A stretch of DNA of 45,408 nt from Clostridium chromiireducens (GCF_002029255.1 NZ_MZGT01000044.1:1-45408), one strand, 5' to 3'. Shown: positions 7,489 through 15,840, counted from the first letter of the stretch. The notes: generated by a model not told the origin, from the sequence alone. Numbers and translations are program-made.

Positions 7489-8856
7489 ATGTATGATTTA
7501 TTAATTAAAAATGCAAATATTGTGACTTGTAATAATATTTCTTTTGGAAGTGTAGCTGTTAGTAATGGAAAAATCAAAGATATTTTTTTAACTGATGAAA
7601 CAATAGATGCTAAGCAAATATTAGATTTAAACGGTAAATATCTATTTCCTGGTTTCATCGATTGCCATGTGCATTTCGATGAACCTGGCTATACCCTGCG
7701 TGAAGATTTTAGTCATGGTACTGAAGCTGCAGCCATAGGTGGAATATCAACAGTTATAGATATGCCATTAAATAATAAACCGCCTGTTTCTAATAAAGAT
7801 ATTTTTGAGGATAAGTATAACTTAATAAAAAAGAAAGCTTTTATTGACTATGGTTTCTGGGGTGCTCTTGTAAACTATAATATGGAGGACCTTAATGAAT
7901 TAAGTGAAGCCGGTGCTTTGGCTTTTAAAAGTTTTATTTGTGATGCGGGTAAAGATTATACTTCTTTAGACTTACATGAAGTTGAAAAAGCCTTATTAAT
8001 ATTAAAAAACTTTAACGGTCTAGCTGGTTTTCATTGTGAAGACTATGATATGATACAAAAATTACAAAAAGAAAAATTGTCTGAAGGTAGAATTTCTGCA
8101 AAGGATTATTTAGATTCCAGGCCGCTAGACGCCGAATTAATTGCAACTAAAAATGTAATAGCTATTGCAGAAAAGACTGGCAGTAGAATTCATATATGTC
8201 ATGTTTCTCATCCTCTTGTTGCAGAGGAAATCAGGAAAGCAAAAGCAAAAGGTATAAAAGTTACTGGAGAGACATGCACCCATTACCTAATGTTTACTGG
8301 AGATGATTTAATACATAAAGGGATGTTATTTAAATGTTCTCCTCCATTAAGAACTAAGGAAGCTTGCGAGGGGCTGTGGGAATATATCTGTGATGGAACT
8401 TTAGATTGTATTTCCTCTGATCATTCACCAGGCACAATTGAAGAAAAAACTGAAAATGATCTTGGCGCATTTGGTGCCTGGGGTGGTTTAAGTGGTGTAC
8501 AAACTACTGTCCAAATATTCTTCGACCAATTAGTAAATCAACATAAATTAAGCCCTTCCATAATGGCTAGAGCATTAAGTAAACGTCCTGCTGAAATATT
8601 CTGCATATATGGCATAAAAGGTGATATTTCAATTGGTTTTGATGCAGATTTTACTGTTATTGATCAAAATGAAACATGGAAAATTTCTGAAAATAGTTTA
8701 AAATATTTAAATAAAATTTCAGCTTTTGTTGGTTTGGAGGGCAAAGGTGCTCCTGTTTTGACAATAGTACGTGGAAAAATAATTGCTAAAGATGGCAGCA
8801 TAGTTATAAATTCAGGTTATGGAAATTTAATTAAACCTAACAAATCTAATATTTAG
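7489..8856 (+). CDS. allB: allantoinase 1 (cyclic amidohydrolase)
   Basis: This 455-residue amidohydrolase-superfamily enzyme shows the binuclear metal site of allantoinase and dihydropyrimidinase: HVHFDEPG (H60, H62), bridging carboxylysine in LAFKSFICDAG (K147), FHCEDYD (H182), HICHVSH (H238) and the catalytic Asp in SSDHSPG (D311). Segments such as SRPLDAELIA, KCSPPLRTKE and AFGAWGGLSGVQ resemble AllB specifically. It opens the allantoin ring to allantoate, which AllC would then use. ATG at 7489 follows AAGGGATG; the upstream in-frame ATG at 7480 overlaps that site and is less likely. A 9-bp stem with a long loop separates it from the lipoprotein gene. Hydantoinase activity on related ureides cannot be excluded. 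Confidence 0.92.
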   Translation: MYDLLIKNANIVTCNNISFGSVAVSNGKIKDIFLTDETIDAKQILDLNGKYLFPGFIDCHVHFDEPGYTLREDFSHGTEAAAIGGISTVIDMPLNNKPPVSNKDIFEDKYNLIKKKAFIDYGFWGALVNYNMEDLNELSEAGALAFKSFICDAGKDYTSLDLHEVEKALLILKNFNGLAGFHCEDYDMIQKLQKEKLSEGRISAKDYLDSRPLDAELIATKNVIAIAEKTGSRIHICHVSHPLVAEEIRKAKAKGIKVTGETCTHYLMFTGDDLIHKGMLFKCSPPLRTKEACEGLWEYICDGTLDCISSDHSPGTIEEKTENDLGAFGAWGGLSGVQTTVQIFFDQLVNQHKLSPSIMARALSKRPAEIFCIYGIKGDISIGFDADFTVIDQNETWKISENSLKYLNKISAFVGLEGKGAPVLTIVRGKIIAKDGSIVINSGYGNLIKPNKSNI

Positions 8857-8863
8857 TTTTACA

Positions 8864-8900
8864 AAGGTGTAAACATAAAAATTCTATGTTTATACCTTTT
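8864..8900 (+). terminator. intrinsic terminator between allantoinase 1 and binding protein 2
   Basis: AAGGTGTAAACATA (8864-8877) pairs with TATGTTTATACCTT (8885-8898), one G.U, ending in TTTT. It starts 8 bases after the allantoinase stop and stands 36 bases ahead of the next lipoprotein ATG. The stem base resembles the hairpins at 6246 and 4191. Confidence 0.7.
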
Positions 8901-8935
8901 CTGTTATATTCAAAATTTATTTAGGAGTGATTAAT

Positions 8936-10015
8936 ATGAAAAAAAGTAAATTATTAAAAAAACTGTTCTCTATATTAACTCTAACTACAATAATATCAAC
9001 AAGTTTATTTGGTTGCGGTACTTCTTCAACTTCAAGTACTACAACATCGTCTAAGGAGACTGCTAGTTCTGATAGTTCCTCTGATAAATTATTTGAAGTA
9101 GATGCATACGGTGAACTAGATCCTCAAGTATCTGCCCAACAAATTATTGCAGACAAGCTTGGGTATTTTAAAGAAGAAGGATTAAAAGTAAATAATAAAT
9201 TAATGACTGGTCCTGATCAAAATGCACCTCTTGTTGCCAGTGGTACTGCTTCAATATGCTTTGGATCTATTTATAACAATATCGCTGTTGCTGCAAATGG
9301 TGTTAAGGTAAAGGTACTTGCTCCACTTGCCAATGCTGCCGGTACTCAAAGTGTTGTTGCTCGTCCTGGTTTAAATCTAACTTCTGCAAAAGATTTAGAA
9401 GGCAAAAAAATAGGTATGACTTCCGGAGCTGGAGTACTTATTGCAATCCGAAATATGTGTAATGAACTAGGAGTAGATATCAATAAAATTAATTTTGTAA
9501 ATTTACAAGCATCAGAACAATTATCTGCTTTAGAAAAAGGTGATATTGATGCTATGGCTGTATGGGAACCATGGGTTGGTAAAGCACAAGCTATAGGAGG
9601 TAAGTTACTATTTAGCGGCACAACTTCAAATTTACCAGAAAAACAAGGAAATGTTCATTGGATTGACTTCTATATGACAGTCCAAGCCACTGAAAGCTTC
9701 TATAATCAGCATCCTAAAGAGCTAAAAAGTTTCTTATCAGCTTTAAATAAGGCAACTAAGTATATAAATGAAAATCCTGAGGATTCAGCAAAAATTATTG
9801 CTACTGAAATTAATATTGATCCTAAAGATTGCCTAAGAATTATGAAAAATAACGTTTATTCTATGAAATTTGATGACCAGTTTGTCTCTGGAACAAATGC
9901 TATGGCTAATTTTATGTTAGATATGAAAAACATAAACAGCGTCCCTGATTTTTCTCAATATACAGATACTAAAATTCTTTCTTCATTAGATCCTTCATTA
10001 GTAACTGCTAAATAA
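8936..10015 (+). CDS. ABC transporter substrate-binding lipoprotein 2 (SsuA/NMT1-like)
   Basis: This 359-residue lipoprotein is a paralogue of the one at 6347-7399. It has a signal peptide with lipobox LFGC (Cys27), then a Ser/Thr-rich linker and a binding domain with DPQVSAQQIIADKLGYF, GKKIGMTSGAGVL and MAVWEPWV. Conserved blocks align along the whole length with the first protein, pointing to tandem duplication. AGGAGTG precedes the ATG at 8936; the GTG at 8927 is part of that site and was not chosen. It probably shares the single ABC permease and ATPase with paralogue 1 and may broaden or shift the ureide range. The ligand is inferred only from the neighbouring allantoinase. Confidence 0.9.
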   Translation: MKKSKLLKKLFSILTLTTIISTSLFGCGTSSTSSTTTSSKETASSDSSSDKLFEVDAYGELDPQVSAQQIIADKLGYFKEEGLKVNNKLMTGPDQNAPLVASGTASICFGSIYNNIAVAANGVKVKVLAPLANAAGTQSVVARPGLNLTSAKDLEGKKIGMTSGAGVLIAIRNMCNELGVDINKINFVNLQASEQLSALEKGDIDAMAVWEPWVGKAQAIGGKLLFSGTTSNLPEKQGNVHWIDFYMTVQATESFYNQHPKELKSFLSALNKATKYINENPEDSAKIIATEINIDPKDCLRIMKNNVYSMKFDDQFVSGTNAMANFMLDMKNINSVPDFSQYTDTKILSSLDPSLVTAK

Positions 10016-10023
10016 TAAATATT

Positions 10024-10066
10024 AAGTGTAGATAAAATATTTTAATACATAATTTTATCTACACTT
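10024..10066 (+). terminator. stem-loop between binding protein 2 and allantoinase 2
   Basis: AAGTGTAGATAAAAT (10024-10038) pairs perfectly with ATTTTATCTACACTT (10052-10066) around a 13-base loop. The following TCAGTCTTTT is only moderately T-rich, so it may be a weak terminator or an mRNA-processing stem inside the module. Confidence 0.55.
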
Positions 10067-10103
10067 TCAGTCTTTTAAAATTATATATGATTGGGTGGTA
10101 AAT

Positions 10104-11459
10104 ATGTTTGATATACTTATTAAAAATGCTAATTTAGTAACTTCTGAAAAAATAAAACTTGGAAGTCTTGCAATAAAAGACGGTAAAATTATAGATATTT
10201 TATTTGATAATTGTGAAGTGAATTCAAAAATAATTATCGATGGTACTGGTAAATACCTTTTCCCTGGACTAATTGATGCTCATGCGCATTTAAATGAACC
10301 TGGTTTTACAACTCGTGAAGATTTTTATCATGGAACAAGAGCAGCAGCAGTTGGTGGTGTTACTACTGTTATAGATATGCCAATGCAAAATGAACCTGCA
10401 TTATATAGCAAAGATATCTTTCTATCAAAGGAAGCCTGCGTTTCCTCAAAAGCATATATTGATTACAGCTTTTATGGAGCCCTTGTTACTTATAATTTAA
10501 ATAATCTCGAGGAATTAAATTCATGTGGTACCGTAGCTTTTAAAAGCTTTTTTGCCCCTGTAAGCCCGGATTACACACCTTTAAATACAGGAGAAATTAG
10601 AACCGCATTATCCATTATAAGAAAATTTGATGGTTTAGCCAGCTTTCATTGCGAAGATTACAATATTATCACCTACGAGCAAAATAAAGCCATTAAGGAA
10701 AGTAGACTAGGTCGCAGAGATTTTCTTAATTCACGCCCTGTAGTCGCAGAACTTATAGCCGTAAAGAATATTATAGAACTTTCAAAAGAACAAGATTGCC
10801 GTGTTCATATATGCCACGTAAGTCATCCTGTTGTAGCAGAAGAAATAAAAAAAGCAAAGATAGATGGTGTAAGAATCACAGCTGAAACTTGCCCACATTA
10901 TTTAATTTTCGATGAAAATGACTTTCTTGCTAAAGGAGCTATTTTCAAATGTGCTCCACCGCTTCGAACTTCTAAAGATAAAGAAAAATTAATAGATTAT
11001 GTTTGTGATGGAACTATTGATATGATAGTAAGCGACCATTCCCCTTGTGCTCCTGAAGAAAAATCAGAAGATATGGGAATCTTTAATGCTTGGGGCGGCA
11101 TCAGTGGAATTCAAACTGGCCTACAAACTATGTATGATTACCTTGTTGTTAAAAAAGGAATTTCTCCTTCACTAATATCTAAAGTAATGTCTACTAATCC
11201 TGCAAAACACTTTGGAATAGATAAGAAAAAAGGTTCTTTAAAAATAGGCGCTGATGCTGATATAGTTCTTCTAGATCCAAATAAAGAATGGAATATTACA
11301 TGTGACAGTTTAAAATATTTAAATAAGCAATCTGCTTTTGTTGGCTTAGAAGGAACTGGACTTCCTGTTCTAACTATATTACGTGGAAAAATCATTTCAG
11401 AAAATGGTTGCATAACTAAAAATACTCCATATGGGCAATTAATAAAACGAAAATTGTAA
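10104..11459 (+). CDS. allB: allantoinase 2 (cyclic amidohydrolase)
   Basis: This 451-residue paralogue of the enzyme at 7489-8856 keeps every metal-site motif: HAHLNEPG, VAFKSFFAP (carboxylysine), FHCEDYN, HICHVSH and VSDHSPC. Differences near the first motif (HAHLNEPG against HVHFDEPG) and after the bridging Lys could affect substrate choice. It should convert allantoin, or a related cyclic ureide, to its carbamoyl acid. The ATG at 10104 is chosen over the GTG at 10095, which lies within the GGGTGG ribosome binding site. There is no terminator after the stop codon: a tyrosine-integrase fragment begins seven bases later, an abrupt junction that suggests a deletion or island boundary. Confidence 0.92.
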   Translation: MFDILIKNANLVTSEKIKLGSLAIKDGKIIDILFDNCEVNSKIIIDGTGKYLFPGLIDAHAHLNEPGFTTREDFYHGTRAAAVGGVTTVIDMPMQNEPALYSKDIFLSKEACVSSKAYIDYSFYGALVTYNLNNLEELNSCGTVAFKSFFAPVSPDYTPLNTGEIRTALSIIRKFDGLASFHCEDYNIITYEQNKAIKESRLGRRDFLNSRPVVAELIAVKNIIELSKEQDCRVHICHVSHPVVAEEIKKAKIDGVRITAETCPHYLIFDENDFLAKGAIFKCAPPLRTSKDKEKLIDYVCDGTIDMIVSDHSPCAPEEKSEDMGIFNAWGGISGIQTGLQTMYDYLVVKKGISPSLISKVMSTNPAKHFGIDKKKGSLKIGADADIVLLDPNKEWNITCDSLKYLNKQSAFVGLEGTGLPVLTILRGKIISENGCITKNTPYGQLIKRKL

Positions 11460-11466
11460 AAAAGTC

Positions 11467-11623
11467 AGCTTCCATGATTTGAGGCATACAAATGCAACTC
11501 TTTCTTTTCGAATAAGGAATTGACATTAAAGTTATTCAATCACGTTTAGGTCATTCAGATATTAGTACAACACTAAACATATACTCTCGTGTCGCAGTGG
11601 AAATGCAGAAATCTCCAAAATAA
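11467..11623 (+). pseudogene. tyrosine integrase C-terminal remnant 1
   Basis: From 11467 the frame reads SFHDLRHTNAT, the conserved R-H-x-x-R box of tyrosine recombinases. It then breaks (stops at 11521 and 11527) and resumes in another frame as VIQSRLGHSDISTTLNIYSRV, containing the LGH box and the catalytic Tyr, ending at 11621-11623. 57 bases (11527-11583) are identical to 18248-18304 in remnant 2. The N-terminal and most of the catalytic domain are missing, so it is inactive. It lies immediately downstream of allB and just before a copy of the rnpB 3' end. Confidence 0.88.
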
Positions 11624-11637
11624 AAAAATTTTCAATA

Positions 11638-11666
11638 TGCGAGATAAGCCATAAGCCGAGTTCTGT
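11638..11666. repeat. attachment-site copy 1 (29 bp identical to the rnpB 3' end)
   Basis: All 29 bases match 20205-20233, the 3' end of the intact rnpB gene, in the same orientation. It follows integrase remnant 1 by 14 bases. Homology to rnpB stops on both sides, as expected of an att core left by integration. Confidence 0.88.
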
Positions 11667-11793
11667 TTCCAATTCTAGTATATTTTATTGTACTTTATCG
11701 TATCTTACAATACTCTCTAGTTACTGATATAACTGACTTTGAGGTATATTGTATAATTTACCATATTAAATTCTATTTTATTATATTTTACTG

Positions 11794-11834
11794 ATGGTAG
11801 GAAGAATGTCGGAAGTTTTAATTCTTCCTACCAT
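11794..11834. terminator. inverted repeat, bidirectional terminator-like
   Basis: ATGGTAGGAAGAAT (11794-11807) pairs perfectly with ATTCTTCCTACCAT (11821-11834) across a 13-base loop. No strong T-run follows on either strand. Apart from this hairpin, the att copy, the stem at 12063 and the decamer repeat at 12168, the gene-free stretch 11624-12206 shows nothing I can assign. Confidence 0.45.
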
Positions 11835-12062
11835 TCTCTTAAATGTATATTGATATAAAATCCCACCCATTTCTTATGTTACGTAATATCAACAATTCAA
11901 CAATAACATTCATATTAAAAGCACATATAATTATAAATAATTCAATTATATATAGTTAATAATCGTTTACCAACTTTTTTATTTTTCCTAGCTCTTTTAA
12001 TTTTTTTAGTAACCCAAATGCTTTTATTTTCCCAAAATAATTACATCACTACTATCTATTCT

Positions 12063-12110
12063 TTCAATTAAACACCTGCACTTTTAAACAAATGCAGGTG
12101 TTTAATTGAA
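12063..12110. terminator. 18-bp perfect stem-loop
   Basis: TTCAATTAAACACCTGCA (12063-12080) is the exact inverse of 12093-12110, with a 12-base loop, followed on the plus strand by TTTTTC. It lies downstream of the truncated minus-strand gene at 12207 and may be its terminator or that of a lost gene. Confidence 0.55.
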
Positions 12111-12167
12111 TTTTTCATTTTTCAGGAAATTCAATCTCTAAATTCATATAATTTAACGTTTATATTT

Positions 12168-12197
12168 CTTCGTCGCTCTTCGTTGCACTTCGTCGCT
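12168..12197. repeat. three tandem 10-bp repeats
   Basis: CTTCGTCGCT, CTTCGTTGCA and CTTCGTCGCT follow each other directly, 9 bases past the stop of the truncated minus-strand gene. The high GC of the unit stands out from its surroundings. Function unknown. Confidence 0.6.
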
Positions 12198-12206
12198 TTT
12201 AAATTT

Positions 12207-12857
12207 TTATTCCTGTTTTAAGATATACTTAATTTGATTTCCACTTCCTACTTTATCTATTTTTTCTTTTTTCATAAGGCTATTAAATACTCTTACACTC
12301 TTATGCTTTTTTAAATCTAATTCTGATCTACAAAGTGAATTTGTAATAAATCCATGGCTAATTATATAATTAAGTATTTTAGTTTCATCATCATCTAATT
12401 TAACTTCAAAATCCACTTCATCATTCTTATTTTCTATAGATCTTGGATTTTCAAAATCAAACATACTAGAAAGGCGATATTTAGTTCCCCTTCCAAAACC
12501 ATCTGTTTCTAAGAATCCTTTATTTACTAATGAAGATAGTATTTTATTACTATTTACTGTATGAGTATTTAAAAGCTCTTGTAATCTATTATTAGTTACA
12601 CATTCCTCTTGTTCTGCTGCTACTAAAGCCATTACTTCATCTTTACTTAATTTCGAATATTTTTCTTTAAGGACTGATTTAAGTTTTTCAGTACTTTCTT
12701 TTGGCAATATTGATGTTGTTTTTAAAGTTAATGTAGTTCTATCTGGATCATATGTTTCTTCTAAATCTGGAACTATCCATTTTTGCTCTCTCCATGCTAA
12801 GTGGATATTTTCAAGACCAGAGCCAGCTCTTTCACCTACGCCTAGCAAGTTAAACAT
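12207..12857 (-). pseudogene. C-terminal fragment of an ATP-binding (HATPase_c_4 / AlbA_2-type) regulator
   Basis: The 216-residue frame begins MFNLLGVGERAGSGLENIHLAW. This is the end of the RecG-like HATPase_c_4 ATPase module found in AlbA_2-type putative transcriptional regulators, which normally follows several hundred N-terminal residues. In-frame homology continues slightly upstream of the ATG (NENIFK, to about 12872) and then stops at AT-rich sequence next to a minus-strand terminator (12900-12930), so the gene is truncated at its 5' end. The rest contains two winged-helix-like segments (residues 70-130 and 155-215). There is no ribosome binding site at the ATG. Domain naming is from remembered family motifs; it is probably not functional. 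Confidence 0.65.
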
Positions 12858-12893
12858 CTTAAAAATATTTTCATTAAAAAAGCAAGGGAAAAT

Positions 12894-12930
12894 AAAAAAG
12901 AATGATCTACTATGGTGCAGTAGACCATTC
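12894..12930 (-). terminator. intrinsic terminator (minus strand)
   Basis: GAATGGTCTACT (12930-12919) pairs with AGTAGATCATTC (12911-12900), one mismatch, followed on the minus strand by TTTTTT (12899-12894). It ends transcription coming from the acetyltransferase side and stands directly against the truncated ATPase fragment. The stretch 12931-13218 holds only AT-rich DNA and a 9-bp stem overlapping the acetyltransferase stop. Confidence 0.65.
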
Positions 12931-13218
12931 TACATATTGGTTAATATTTATTTAATAAAGGGAAATAGTGCTTTAACTACTCTATATTCATATATTACAT
13001 GTTTATTATGTCAGCAATATGGCACTTTATTATTTACTTTTGCCTATTCCTAATATAAAAATGAAAATACCATATAATTTAATTTCATGATTGCCTCTTA
13101 ATTATACTTAATAAAATTCTATAATCATCACTTTATATTTCTATTACATCTTTTAAGAATATTACAAATCAAAATTCTACTATACAGTATCTTTATTATA
13201 GACTAAGACAAGTAATTC

Positions 13219-13656
13219 TTAGACTTGTCTTCTAAAAACATAACTTGATTTAGTATATGCCATCTTATTTTCATAAAATCTATGTGCATCAGCTCTTTCG
13301 AAGCCAGAAGAAAGTACTACTATCCCACATCCATTTTCCTTACCCCAAGTTTGTATATGTAATAAAAGTTTTTCTCCATATCCTTTTGACCTTTTACTTT
13401 CATCGGTGATTAAGTCATGAACCCAGATATGTTTTCCATAATATAAGTTTGTAAGCTGGATTACACCTGTAACTGCAACAATTTTCCCTTTTTCAAATAG
13501 GGCAAACATTTTATATCCTTCCGTGTACATCTCTTTTATAAGTTGTAAATATTTTTTCTTATCTAAATCAGTTAGTAATTGTTTCATTACTAAAAAAGCA
13601 TCTTTCCACTGCTCTTCTTCTGTTAATTCTTTAATTGTTATTAAGTCCTCGGTCAT
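13219..13656 (-). CDS. GNAT-family N-acetyltransferase
   Basis: This 145-residue single-domain protein has the GNAT fold: a central strand pair ([18 protein letters not shown]), the acetyl-CoA motif A with [18 protein letters not shown] (near residues 85-100) and the C-terminal [15 protein letters not shown] segment with the usual late Tyr. The length is normal for stand-alone members. It would transfer an acetyl group from acetyl-CoA to an amine; the substrate cannot be told. The ATG at 13656 follows ATGGAGGAAT. It diverges from a dead mocR copy, mirroring the flavin-binding protein and mocR pair at 15863-17832. It lies within the rnpB-associated accretion zone. Confidence 0.88.
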   Translation of the reverse strand: MTEDLITIKELTEEEQWKDAFLVMKQLLTDLDKKKYLQLIKEMYTEGYKMFALFEKGKIVAVTGVIQLTNLYYGKHIWVHDLITDESKRSKGYGEKLLLHIQTWGKENGCGIVVLSSGFERADAHRFYENKMAYTKSSYVFRRQV

Positions 13657-13713
13657 TTTTTATTCCTCCATTTATTTAATTTCGATACTTAAATTATAAT
13701 TTCAATCTGCTAT

Positions 13714-13754
13714 CATTAAAAGTATCAATTTCTATATTTTTTACGGTACCAGTT
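13714..13754. promoter_or_regulatory. 41-bp conserved box upstream of the dead mocR copy
   Basis: The region aligns without gaps to 16345-16385 upstream of the intact mocR. Shared blocks are CATyAAAAGT, CAATT, a T-run, GG and AGTT. It lies between the acetyltransferase and the broken mocR copy, the place expected for a MocR operator. Confidence 0.5.
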
Positions 13755-13770
13755 GCAGGAGGTTATAGGA

Positions 13771-13860
13771 ATGTCTGAAATAATACCTATTTTAGATGGT
13801 AATAAAAATACTCCACTTTATGTTTAACTTTATGAATATAAAAAACCAAAAATATAAAGG
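13771..13860 (+). pseudogene. remnant of a second MocR/GntR-type regulator
   Basis: After GGAGGTTATAGGA an ATG opens MSEIIPILDGNKNTPLYV and then meets TAA where the family has Gln, followed by LYEYKK. This resembles the first residues of GntR/MocR regulators (compare IVLDNDSSVPLYLQIYEQLK in the intact gene at 16408). Beyond about 13860 the frame decays quickly. The rest of 13657-14015 is degenerate, apart from the upstream box. Confidence 0.6.
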
Positions 13861-14015
13861 GAACGATAAAACTTCCTTGCCATGTCTAAATTAAAAACAG
13901 TTCTTTTATATGCATCTGCAGCACTATCTTCATTAAATGAAGCTTCTTATTCACTATTAACACCTTATCTGTCATAAACATAATATCCCTATTACAAGGA
14001 AGAAGGCGTGTAGAT

Positions 14016-14181
14016 TTAGCTATTTGATGGGCTTAATATCTCTATTATTAGGATTGGTACTCCTATATACTTATTATCTGTAAAACCACTTTTATTACAT
14101 ATTACTGATAAATCAGGATTTACTAACTTTTCGCCTTCAATGTCATCATTTATTAATAGAATATCGAAACGACTTTTGATG
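14016..14181 (-). pseudogene. fragment of a Uma2-family (DUF820) endonuclease-like protein
   Basis: The minus strand reads 54 codons containing LVNPDLSVICNKSGF and IGVPILIIEILSPSNS, the core of Uma2/DUF820 proteins (PD-(D/E)XK-like fold; PDLSV and EILSPS motifs with the acidic residues). It stops at 14016, before the usual C-terminal third, and has no start or ribosome binding site; its upstream end abuts the stop of the exporter gene at 14190. It is an inactive remnant. Confidence 0.7.
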
Positions 14182-14189
14182 TAAATAAC

Positions 14190-15656
14190 TTAACTGCTTT
14201 TTTTGATCTTTAATTGCAGCCCAATATTAAAAATTAGAGCAACTATTAACAATACAAGTGCCACTATCATTATATTATGAAGTCCGCCATACATAATCTG
14301 TTTCATAAGCGGTATTAAATCTTTAGGCAAATCCCCTGAGCTTTGTGAATCACTTAGTTTATTTAACATCGCAATAGTAACTTCTCCATGAGTGTCAGCA
14401 ACACCTTTATTTAAAGCATTATTTAAAATTACTCCATATATTGATGACATAAATGTCTGACTCAAAATACGCAATAAATATGCAAAAGATGTTGCAATTG
14501 GAATATCTCGTTTTTCCGCATCCTGTTGTACACTAATTTGTAAAATACTAAAACTTAACCCTAAACCAAAGCCTTCAAATGCTCCCGATACTAGCAAAAC
14601 CCACATTGGTATTACTATTCCAGCAGATACCATAATACTAAAAGAAATTATAAAGGCTAAGGTTCCTAAAGCTACTGTTCTATATTTGCCAAATGCTGGC
14701 TGTATAGCTGGTCCAACTATTGAACCCGCAAAGTTTGTAAAAGAACCTGGAATCTGCGTAACTCCTCCAATTAAAGCACTTACTCCTAATAAGCCTTGTG
14801 CCCACATTGGTATGTATATATTAAATGCAACAAATGCTCCCCATAAAAGAGCAAATAATATGAAATCAACTACTAATGGACCATTTTTAAAAAGTCTATT
14901 AGGAATAATAGGATCTGCTGCTTTTTCTTCTACTTTAAATAGTACTATCAATAAAATTAGACCGATAATAATTAAAATACTAACTAGGCCGAGCGATGCT
15001 GTTTCTATCATTTGAATTCCTGTTAAAAGTATCACCAAACTGGCTACCATAATACCAGCACCTAGATAATCAATTTTTTCACCATTAGAAATTCTTTTTG
15101 TCTCCTTAAAGAAAAATTGAACACTTAATATTGAGATTAATGCAATTGGTACATTAATATAAAATACCCAATGCCAACTAAAAGTATCTACTATCCAGCC
15201 CCCAATTAATGGCCCAATAATAGCAGCTGCACTAAAGCTTGCTGTGGCATATCCAACAACCTTAGCTCTCTTTTTTAAATCTTTATACAAATCTGCATAA
15301 ATTATAAATGGGATAGTGTTCATTCCACCTGCCCCTATTCCCATGATAGTTCTTGCAATTAAGAACAATATAATATCACTTGATAATGCCTGAAATATTG
15401 AACCAATAGCAAATAATAATGTAGCTATCTGATAGGTTCTTCTATTTCCAATCCTTTCTCCTAATTTACTCCATAGTGGTGTTACTACTGCCATTCCCAA
15501 TAAAAAAACAGCAACTATCCACCCCATGTATTGAATTCCATGTAAATCACTTATAATTGCAGGCAATGCGGTGTTTACAATTGTTCCATCTAATCCAGCC
15601 ATCGCATTTGACAACAGTAACGCCAGTGTTACAATCAAAATTCCTTTCTTATTCAT
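14190..15656 (-). CDS. MFS drug exporter, DHA2 (EmrB/QacA) type, 14 TM
   Basis: This 488-residue membrane protein has about 14 hydrophobic segments. It carries the DHA2 signatures LDGTIVNTALPAI in TM1, the loop motif LGERIGNRRTYQ after TM2, RTIMGIGAGG, and the exporter motif C in AAIIGPLIGGWIVD (TM5). Such proteins export drugs or organic ions in exchange for protons. The ATG at 15656 follows AAGGAGGAA. A promoter candidate on the same strand is TTGTTG-16-TATAAT, around 15690-15720. It is an apparently intact cargo gene in the accretion zone, next to a flavin-binding protein and a MocR regulator that might co-regulate it. Substrate unknown. Confidence 0.92.
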   Translation of the reverse strand: MNKKGILIVTLALLLSNAMAGLDGTIVNTALPAIISDLHGIQYMGWIVAVFLLGMAVVTPLWSKLGERIGNRRTYQIATLLFAIGSIFQALSSDIILFLIARTIMGIGAGGMNTIPFIIYADLYKDLKKRAKVVGYATASFSAAAIIGPLIGGWIVDTFSWHWVFYINVPIALISILSVQFFFKETKRISNGEKIDYLGAGIMVASLVILLTGIQMIETASLGLVSILIIIGLILLIVLFKVEEKAADPIIPNRLFKNGPLVVDFILFALLWGAFVAFNIYIPMWAQGLLGVSALIGGVTQIPGSFTNFAGSIVGPAIQPAFGKYRTVALGTLAFIISFSIMVSAGIVIPMWVLLVSGAFEGFGLGLSFSILQISVQQDAEKRDIPIATSFAYLLRILSQTFMSSIYGVILNNALNKGVADTHGEVTIAMLNKLSDSQSSGDLPKDLIPLMKQIMYGGLHNIMIVALVLLIVALIFNIGLQLKIKKSS

Positions 15657-15794
15657 ATTTAAAAAATTCCTCCTTATATAGCTTTCTCTTTATTATAATC
15701 TAGTTTAGGTTTTCAACAATATTTTCTTTTAAGTGCATGACACAGATGCTCCTACTACCCTAATTAAGTTGAAAATAATAAAAATGAATAACAT

Positions 15795-15840
15795 AAAAGA
15801 GCACTTTTTTAGTTCTTTCACTAATATAAAGTACTCTTTT
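15795..15840 (-). terminator. terminator downstream of the flavin-binding protein gene
   Basis: AAAAGAG-ACTTT (15795-15807, one mismatch) is the inverse of AAAGT-CTCTTTT (15828-15840). On the minus strand the stem lies 23 bases beyond the stop at 15863 and ends in TTTTATG. Confidence 0.5.

Noticed and set aside
11952..12060. Short minus-strand frame reading DVIILGKIKAFGLLKKLKEL
   Set aside because: About 36 codons, Lys/Leu/Ile-rich as expected by chance in AT-rich DNA, with no start, ribosome binding site or recognised family.
13860..14015. Further mocR or membrane-protein coding sequence
   Set aside because: All frames are broken by stops; only faint resemblance to a GntR helix-turn-helix region, too weak to annotate beyond the first 90 bases.
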